From IMG/VR virus record IMGVR_UViG_3300050011_000393, positions 1-64,000 of that record: 64,000 nt of DNA; one strand, 5' to 3'. Both the position numbers and the translations under genes were made by a program. The stretch comes from a virus. The notes beneath the pieces are model-generated. The model had not been told where the DNA came from. It was given only the letters and a program-made list of their open reading frames with translations, and did not search any database. How positions within the stretch are numbered: the stretch's first letter is position 1; every line of letters starts with the position of its first letter. Below are positions 59,586 to 64,000 of the stretch, one piece after another.

Positions 59586-59694
59586 CCACAAAGAGACTCG
59601 GATTGATGGGACGGTCCTAAAACCATAGGGACGAACAAAGGGATTGATGGTAGGCATCACTCCTAAATCCAACATCACCAGAGTCTCTTTGTGG
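59586..59694 (+). ncRNA. Structured RNA of unknown class, closed by a 14-bp perfect stem
   Basis: CCACAAAGAGACTC (59586-59599) pairs perfectly with GAGTCTCTTTGTGG (59681-59694). Inside, GGATTGATGG occurs twice (59600-59609, 59641-59650), and the second half folds as GGATT-[GATG-GTAGG-CATC]-...-AATCC. No coding frame is plausible. It sits between a promoter and the tmRNA. It is not a tRNA: no T-arm or anticodon arm is seen. Confidence 0.55.
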
Positions 59695-59720
59695 GGCCGT
59701 TTCGCCCCAAAAGTATAATC

Positions 59721-60056
59721 GTAGAAAGGCTATTGCTTATCATTCGGACGGGGCTTCGATGCCCCCGGGTCCACCCGAACGCTAGGAAACCGCAAGGAAG
59801 GTCGCCGCAGTGCGGTGGACTCTGAGCACCGTGCCTAGCGTTTCGGTGGGCCCGAATCGGTTTCGACGGATGCATGAGAGGTAGTGCTTATTCGGTTCGT
59901 CACGGACACGACGTTAAACTGTACCAAACAAACAACAGTCAAGCCCACAAAGCTGGCTAAGGTCCTGATGTTTGCGCGTCCTGCGGCATTCGTGCCACAG
60001 GCACTCGCAGCCTAAAGGGCTGGGCGGGAGAGCCCGAAAGGTTCTCCCGTTTTTTA
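59721..60056 (+). ncRNA. ssrA: Circularly permuted (two-piece) tmRNA gene
   Basis: tmRNA rescues stalled ribosomes and tags the peptide. Acceptor piece first: TATAAT at 59714-59719, helix-2 strand GCTATTGCTTATCAT (59729-59743), GGAC, T-arm GGGGC-TTCGAT-GCCCC, acceptor CGGGTCC (59766-59772) and ACC. A hairpin spacer (59776-59845) follows. Coding piece: acceptor GGGCCCG (59848-59854), D-like region with GGTTTCGACGG, helix-2 strand ATGCATGAGAGGTAGT (59870-59885), then a tag frame ending ALAA and TAA (60013-60015). The acceptor strands pair over 7 bp and helix 2 over about 14 bp across the spacer, which proves the permuted order. Resume codon uncertain (GCT at 59955 gives AKVLMFARPAAFVPQALAA). 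Confidence 0.82.
60025..60056 (+). terminator. Rho-independent terminator of the tmRNA
   Basis: CGGGAGA (60025-60031) pairs with TCTCCCG (60043-60049), then TTTTTT. An overlapping GGGCT/AGCCC hairpin (60018-60034) is an alternative fold. Confidence 0.85.
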
Positions 60057-60072
60057 ATTTACGGAGGGCTAA

Positions 60073-60303
60073 ATGAGTTCACACAGATTCGACGGATTCA
60101 CCAAAATTAATTCCGGCCATATCGATGGGGCGCAGTACAACGCTATCGACCATAAGATGCGCGTTCGCTATCAAAACGGGTATGTCTACGAGGTTCACGG
60201 AATTTCTTCGGAAGCCTATCAGGATTTTATGGGCGCGCCATCGCAAGGGGAACACTGGCATGCCCACATCAAGGACAATTACCATGTCGTGCGCGTGAGG
60301 TAG
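60073..60303 (+). CDS. KTSC-domain protein
   Basis: 76 residues, ATG after GGAGGG. HRFDGFTKINSGHIDGAQYN then MRVRYQNGYVYEVHGISSEA and YQDFMGAPSQGEHW fit the KTSC domain, a small beta-rich domain with conserved aromatic and Gly residues found in many phages; function unknown, though it is seen near nucleic-acid enzymes. The Lys-Thr-Ser-Cys positions are not all present. Confidence 0.65.
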   Translation: MSSHRFDGFTKINSGHIDGAQYNAIDHKMRVRYQNGYVYEVHGISSEAYQDFMGAPSQGEHWHAHIKDNYHVVRVR

Positions 60304-60460
60304 CGGATTTTTTAGTTATCATCGAGCATTGCGAGTCGCAGAAATGTGCTTCGTTGTCGCAGTTGCAGTGCCACGCCCAGCCGTAGATGCCATCCCACCA
60401 AAAAGGCTGACAACCATCCGCAATCGCCAGTTGGAAAATTTCGTCGTGTATCGTCATCAA
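60269..60460 (-). CDS. Small Cys/Trp-rich protein
   Basis: 63 residues. MTIHDEIFQLAIADGCQPFW, then DGIYGWAWHCNCDNEAHFCD with five cysteines in a cluster. Overlaps the convergent KTSC gene by 35 bp. ATG adjoins the stop of the upstream leftward gene. Function unknown. Confidence 0.5.
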   Translation of the reverse strand: MMTIHDEIFQLAIADGCQPFWWDGIYGWAWHCNCDNEAHFCDSQCSMITKKSATSRARHGNCP

Positions 60461-60729
60461 TCGTTCTCCGGCCGCGCAAGTTCCCCATAAACCGCAGCGG
60501 GCTGTTCTTCCCGCAAATCTGAAATCACCGCCCGCGCGTGCCGGGTCGTCGGGGAGTCCGGAATTTTGAAGACTCTCGCGGGACGATACTCCGCTATCTC
60601 TACCCGAAAATCGAAAGAGACTTCGGCTCCGCCATCAAGATGCGATATTGCTTTTGCCAATCGAATCCGCATTTCGCTGACGGTGGTCGGGACGCCTCGA
60701 CTGCCTATATTTATGTGCAATTTACTCAT
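60457..60729 (-). CDS. Hypothetical protein
   Basis: 90 residues, linked by 4-bp overlaps on both sides to its leftward neighbours. Mixed alpha/beta (VSEMRIRLAKAISHLDGGAE, VSFDFRVEIAEYRPARVFK). No motif recognised. Confidence 0.55.
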   Translation of the reverse strand: MSKLHINIGSRGVPTTVSEMRIRLAKAISHLDGGAEVSFDFRVEIAEYRPARVFKIPDSPTTRHARAVISDLREEQPAAVYGELARPEND

Positions 60730-61283
60730 ACGGCCTCCTCGGCGTCACGTTGCGCAGATTCTTTTCGGTTCTTCGGGGCCACGGCTAGGCGAGCTTCGCA
60801 CCGCGCGATGGCCTCTTTTGCGCGGCGAATCTCTCCGCGCCAGTATGAGACGTTCCACGCCCAAGTTCTGTGCTGCTTTTCTTTATACCCAAGGCGTCGC
60901 TTCTCTTCTGCTTCGTGTTCGGCCACGAGGGCTTCCGCCCGGCTAGCTGCCTCATCCGGAAACTGGAACAACTCCGCTTCTTTGGTGTAGCAACTCCCGC
61001 TGCCGATGGCGTAGGTTACTTCGGGGATATATTCAGGCCCTCGCACTTGCACCCCCGTAATGAGGTATGGAACAGCCTCCCCGACGTATTGATACGTCTG
61101 GATACGCCCTGGAGAGCCTTCGTAGCCTCTCTCGCAGCATACGCAGGCGATTGAGACTTCGGAGTCATCCCCGAGGATAACGCGCAGCCTGCCGCTTCCT
61201 AGGCACTCTGGACAGGTAATCCAGACCTGCTTCGAACCTACTCGGGCACAGTAAACCACATCACCGATCTGAAATTTAGTCAT
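60726..61283 (-). CDS. Zinc-finger and coiled-coil protein
   Basis: 185 residues. N-terminal CPECLGSGRLRVI...CVCCERGYEG has the CxxCxGxG half of a DnaJ-type zinc finger, set in a small beta domain (FQIGDVVYCARVG). From about 115 a long charged helix (DEAASRAEALVAEHEAEEKR) likely forms a coiled coil. Start ATG has GGAGCG upstream on its strand. Role unknown. Confidence 0.6.
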   Translation of the reverse strand: MTKFQIGDVVYCARVGSKQVWITCPECLGSGRLRVILGDDSEVSIACVCCERGYEGSPGRIQTYQYVGEAVPYLITGVQVRGPEYIPEVTYAIGSGSCYTKEAELFQFPDEAASRAEALVAEHEAEEKRRLGYKEKQHRTWAWNVSYWRGEIRRAKEAIARCEARLAVAPKNRKESAQRDAEEAV

Positions 61284-61291
61284 TTTCGCTC

Positions 61292-61849
61292 CTATGCGAG
61301 TACGAGATTGTCCATGGCATCTTGGGCCATAACACCATCATTTTCTTGTAGATAGACGAAAGCCGAACTCGGAGACTTGTGTCCCAAGAATTCACTGACC
61401 GCGCCGATGCGCTTCGTCACGGCATATACTGCCATGGCGGCACTGTGGCGGAAGACGTGCGAGTGAGCATAGCTGCTGTGAACGCCAGCAACGGCAAAAT
61501 ACCGAACCAGCGTTTCGTTGTAGTACTGGCGGCTGAGTCCGCCGAAGATCTTGGACAGACCCTTGGTCGCCGCCAGGGCGATCAGGGGAGTCATGTCGAC
61601 CGTCGGGTCCTCCGAGATGTGAAGGTTGCGCACGACAACTTTACCGCGCTTGGCTGCGCCGACCCGAACGACCCACTTGCCGTCGCGCTGGAAGATATCT
61701 TCCCCGCGCAGGTCCAGCATCTGGGAGACGCGCGTGCCAGTGTAGAACATCACCAGCATGGCCATGTGGTGCAGGTGGCTCTTCTCGGTCTTGGCTTCTT
61801 GCGCCGCTCGGAAGACTTTTGCCAGGTCGCTCTCGGGTAAGTAATTCAT
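61292..61849 (-). CDS. Minimal tyrosine recombinase (catalytic domain only)
   Basis: 185 residues from ATG 61849, with AGGAGG eight bases upstream. Catalytic set: Arg40 (YTGTRVSQ), Lys70 (KRGKVVV), His131 and Arg134 (HVFRHSAAM), His157 (LGHKS) and Tyr166 (FVYLQ). The core-binding domain of normal integrases (about 100 residues) is missing; the frame upstream is interrupted by the operator promoter. It could integrate the phage, resolve dimers, or invert DNA. Two palindromes lie at its promoter. Confidence 0.78.
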   Translation of the reverse strand: MNYLPESDLAKVFRAAQEAKTEKSHLHHMAMLVMFYTGTRVSQMLDLRGEDIFQRDGKWVVRVGAAKRGKVVVRNLHISEDPTVDMTPLIALAATKGLSKIFGGLSRQYYNETLVRYFAVAGVHSSYAHSHVFRHSAAMAVYAVTKRIGAVSEFLGHKSPSSAFVYLQENDGVMAQDAMDNLVLA

Positions 61850-61903
61850 GTCAGTTGCCTCCTGAACTGAACCCATTATGGGGGAATGACCTGGCCTAGC
61901 GCA

Positions 61904-61938
61904 ATAGTACGAAAGTACTGTTTTTCGACTAGTACTAG
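61904..61938 (-). promoter_or_regulatory. Double operator at the recombinase promoter
   Basis: AGTACGAAAGTACT at 61906-61919 overlaps a leftward TACTAT -10 box (61909-61904); a second palindrome CTAGTACTAG lies at 61929-61938, in the -35 region. Two half-turn-spaced sites would allow cooperative repression. Confidence 0.7.
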
Positions 61939-61944
61939 GGGTGG

Positions 61945-62361
61945 TTACTCTGCCCCTTTTGTCTTGATGAAGTGCTCGATTCTGTTTACGCCTGCGCGCG
62001 CCCTGCCTGCTTGGGATCTGGCTCGAACATACGCCGTTGCGTATTTGGCGGGCCACTCCGAACGAAAGAATAACCGAAGTCTTTGGTTTGCGGTTAGCCC
62101 AAGCGCGCGTGTTGCGAAGATCTCCACGGAATGGCCTGAAGGGAGATCGTCAAAGCTGCTGGGTTTCTTCAAATCGAGTTTGTGCTCGAGGACGTAAGCC
62201 GCTCCAGCCAGACAGCAGGCGGTTCCGCAGAGGGCTTTTTCATCCCCGAGAACAGAAGAGGACTTGGTTGGCTGCAGCCAGTCGGACATGTCAAATCGAC
62301 CTTTTTCTTGCAGGATGAATTTCTGAATCTTTCTCAGCAGCTTTGTATTAATTCCGCTCAT
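61945..62361 (-). CDS. Hypothetical protein
   Basis: 138 residues from ATG 62361 (AAAGGAG upstream); longer frame has no ribosome site. LLRKIQKFILQEKGRFDMSD then WL, ALCGTACCLAGAAYVLEHKL, and a C-terminal part rich in aromatic residues (LFFRSEWPAKYATAYVRAR). The CGTACCLAGAA segment recurs in phage and acidobacterial proteins of unknown function as I recall them. Lies upstream of the recombinase. Confidence 0.55.
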   Translation of the reverse strand: MSGINTKLLRKIQKFILQEKGRFDMSDWLQPTKSSSVLGDEKALCGTACCLAGAAYVLEHKLDLKKPSSFDDLPSGHSVEIFATRALGLTANQRLRLFFRSEWPAKYATAYVRARSQAGRARAGVNRIEHFIKTKGAE

Positions 62362-62443
62362 CGTCGTTTCTCCTTTGGTGTGCAAATGACAGCAGTCAAC
62401 AATAACACATGAAAAAAGCAAAGACCATACATTATCAGCATGA

Positions 62444-62857
62444 TTACCGTCTCCCGGCCAACGCTAGAATGCGTGTCGCGTTTTCTCGCTCGATGTAATC
62501 AATAACGATTTTAAGTTCAGCGAGCGTGGCATCACCCTTCACTTCATTGCAGCGGTAACAGATGACGCGGGTGTTTTCCAATGTATATCCTTCTGTGTTT
62601 TCCAGACGGTCGAGCGAGGGAGAACTTCTGCGTCCCTCGATACCTCGCCTCGTTGTGTACACCAGAGGGCGGTGACAACAGGCGCAGTCGAGCAGAGGAG
62701 ACTCTTTAAGGCGATATATTCTATCGTCGAATGGTATATTTTTTGCCCGCGCCCGCATTCTGGCCTGCCCAATCATATTTTGAAGGCGACCTGCGGGCGT
62801 AGCGTGATACCTGTCGCATCGGATGGCGGCTTTCGCCTTGTCTCTCGGGGACCTCAT
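62444..62857 (-). CDS. HNH endonuclease (leftward)
   Basis: 137 residues. CDRYHATPAGRLQNMIGQAR at the N-terminus, CACCHRPLVY, SSPSLDRLENTEGYTLENTR, VICYRCNEVKGDAT: the LDRL(D/E)-type HNH domain with two CxxC pairs. The only homing-type gene on the minus strand that is intact. Overlaps the transglycosylase stop by ATGA. Confidence 0.8.
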   Translation of the reverse strand: MRSPRDKAKAAIRCDRYHATPAGRLQNMIGQARMRARAKNIPFDDRIYRLKESPLLDCACCHRPLVYTTRRGIEGRRSSPSLDRLENTEGYTLENTRVICYRCNEVKGDATLAELKIVIDYIERENATRILALAGRR

Positions 62858-63447
62858 GGTTTGTGCGCCAAAGAGAGAATTCGTGAAGCATAACCACCAT
62901 CACATGAATCGCAGCCCACCCCAACGCCGTTGTACCTCTGAATGCCTGCCTGGGTGCCATAACGGTTGATAGAATCAGCCAAAATAGTTGCCCCCGTGCG
63001 CAGGCTGTCATATTTATTGAACAAGTTTACATCATGTCCGAAATCGAACTTCGAGGACCAAATTCGAAGCATGATCTGGGTGAGCCCGACTGCGCCACGA
63101 CTCGACACTGCGTATGGATTGCAGGCGGATTCTGTCGCTACAGTGGCAGCCAGGATTGACGGGTCCAGATTTGTGTCAATTGCGGCTTTCGCAGTCGCCT
63201 CGATCAAATCACTGTCCGCATCTGCGCAGCCCGGGGAACGGCCGAACACTTTTGCGACATCCAGCGGCGCGCTGCGCCAAATGGAATAGGTCAGCAAGGA
63301 TTCCTTCGGGTGCGGCATGTTTCGTAGCAAGATTGGCCGAATGTCTGCAGGCGATGGAAGCAGGTAGTGCCCAGCCACCGCTGGAATGGTGAAAGCCAGC
63401 AAGGGGGCCAACAGAACCAAGATGAGCATCATTTGTTTTGTGCGCAT
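62854..63447 (-). CDS. Lytic transglycosylase (SLT family) with signal anchor
   Basis: 197 residues. N-terminal hydrophobic segment (MMLILVLLAPLLAFTIPAVA) for export, then an SLT domain: ILAATVATESACNPYAVSSR (catalytic Glu in ATES), GAVGLTQIMLRIW, NLFNKYDSLRTGATILADSI and IQRYNGVG. It cuts peptidoglycan glycan strands. As an exported phage enzyme it may aid DNA entry, lysis or conjugation-like uptake. GGAG precedes the ATG on its strand. Confidence 0.82.
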   Translation of the reverse strand: MRTKQMMLILVLLAPLLAFTIPAVAGHYLLPSPADIRPILLRNMPHPKESLLTYSIWRSAPLDVAKVFGRSPGCADADSDLIEATAKAAIDTNLDPSILAATVATESACNPYAVSSRGAVGLTQIMLRIWSSKFDFGHDVNLFNKYDSLRTGATILADSINRYGTQAGIQRYNGVGVGCDSCDGGYASRILSLAHKP

Positions 63448-63485
63448 AGAATTATTCTCCTATGAGGTGAGTGTCCCTCTTTGAA

Positions 63486-63503
63486 GGCCCGATTGCTCGG
63501 GCC
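63486..63503 (-). terminator. GC-rich hairpin between leftward genes
   Basis: GGCCCGA (63486-63492), loop TTGC, TCGGGCC (63497-63503). On the minus strand it is followed by TTCAAAG, a weak U-tract, after the outer-membrane-like gene. Confidence 0.5.
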
Positions 63504-63521
63504 CTCTTAGAGAAGCACTAA

Positions 63522-64000
63522 CTAAAATACGTCATTCTCCTTTCCGCGATGGCGCGGGAATTCGAGTAAGACGGATACGTTGACGCCACCGCCAAGCGCA
63601 GGCCCGCGCTGGCACGTTACGGGTCCGCCGTTCGCGCCGTCGCAGAGAGGGTTGCCCTGGGTTAGCACTCGCCCGAAGACGAAGTCTTCCGAGTTGCGAA
63701 TACAGACCGCGCCAATACAGCCGAAGCGCACGGTGAATCCGAAGTCACCTCCCTGAAGTTGTGGAGTCTCCAGCCCTGTCGGGGACACGCCGTTGTTGAA
63801 TTCGCGGATATACGAAAGCGCAAATCGAGCAGGGAGCCCGCCCACAATGCCTCGATAGATGATGCCACCGAAAGCGTAGTCACCATCTTTTGAAATTTTG
63901 GTCACGTTGTATGACGAATCCTCGACGCGGCCAGTAAGACCCAAGGACGGAGTAAACCAGATATTTCCGCCCACGGATGCCAGGTTCGCGCGCCCGCCAC
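63522..64000 (-). CDS. Outer-membrane beta-barrel-like protein, C-terminal part (truncated by window edge)
   Basis: The leftward frame enters open from the right edge, so the N-terminus is missing; about 159 residues are visible. Alternating strands (GNIWFTPSLGLTGRVEDSSY, ARFALSYIREFNNG, GDFGFTVRFGCIGAVCIR, GGGVNVSVLLEFPR) and a terminal Phe, the outer-membrane insertion signal, suggest a barrel. Two cysteine pairs could form disulfides. A phage-borne surface protein could change receptors or exclude other phages; this is inference. Confidence 0.6.
   Translation of the reverse strand, partial: GGRANLASVGGNIWFTPSLGLTGRVEDSSYNVTKISKDGDYAFGGIIYRGIVGGLPARFALSYIREFNNGVSPTGLETPQLQGGDFGFTVRFGCIGAVCIRNSEDFVFGRVLTQGNPLCDGANGGPVTCQRGPALGGGVNVSVLLEFPRHRGKENDVF

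Noticed and set aside
59923-59960. Alternative tmRNA tag frame ending KAG-stop at 59958
   Set aside because: The other frame ends ALAA-stop, the typical degradation tail; kept only as a less likely reading because the resume codon is uncertain.

Overview
This window is a segment of a double-stranded DNA tailed-phage genome, open at both ends: the first gene enters from the left edge and the last leaves at the right edge. A phage is indicated by an N4 gp56-type major capsid protein, a block of tail and virion-interior proteins, a full phage replication and recombination set, an endolysin, tRNAs, and an exceptional load of homing endonucleases. I see no tape-measure gene, and there are Ala/Pro/Gln-rich interior proteins and a giant 'polyvalent' protein, so a short-tailed (podovirus-like) virion is the best guess. 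Terminase, portal and any phage RNA polymerase must lie outside the window. The host is not stated by the sequence. Secreted proteins with putative-Ig and fibronectin-III domains near 58-59.5 kb resemble those common in Acidobacteriota, so a soil acidobacterial host is a weak inference.

Layout. 0-5.5 kb: end of a head-associated gene, major capsid protein flanked by two endonuclease VII-type HNH genes, two small structural-like genes, a tRNA cluster (Ala, Pro, Thr) invaded by another HNH gene, and a histidine-phosphatase gene. 5.6-14.4 kb: a 1917-residue polyvalent protein with an M41-like protease region, a membrane protein and a metallophosphoesterase-like protein. 14.4-28 kb: replication and nucleotide metabolism (RecA, DUF5664, MazG-like, deoxyribosyltransferase-like, family A DNA polymerase, ERF annealing protein, SSB, UvrD-type helicase with an intein, Cas4-like nuclease, primase-helicase), ending in a cluster of six CCCGAGAT-type repeats that could be an origin. 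28-35 kb: many small genes, more HNH genes, a truncated RNA ligase, and a GH108 endolysin. 35-37 kb: two glycosyltransferase-like genes. 37-55 kb: tail and virion-interior genes. 55-64 kb: mainly leftward genes (a large NusG/KOW-like protein, SprT-like protein, minimal tyrosine recombinase, lytic transglycosylase, outer-membrane-like protein), with a rightward cassette of three secreted proteins, a structured RNA and a tmRNA whose gene is circularly permuted.

Regulation. Three promoter classes can be read by eye. (1) Ordinary sigma70-like promoters; several lie directly in front of freestanding HNH genes. (2) Promoters of form TTGACA - 17/18 bp - TACNNT in which a 14-bp palindrome, AGTACTTTNGTACT, overlaps the -10 box; the palindrome recurs at seven sites and looks like the operator of one repressor, probably encoded outside the window. 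(3) A compact element, GACTTnT - 5 nt - CATAAGTAG, in front of the capsid gene and several virion-region genes, absent from the replication genes; it looks like a phage-specific late promoter. At least twelve intact, decayed or embedded homing elements (HNH, GIY-YIG, intein) make this an unusually parasitised phage genome.
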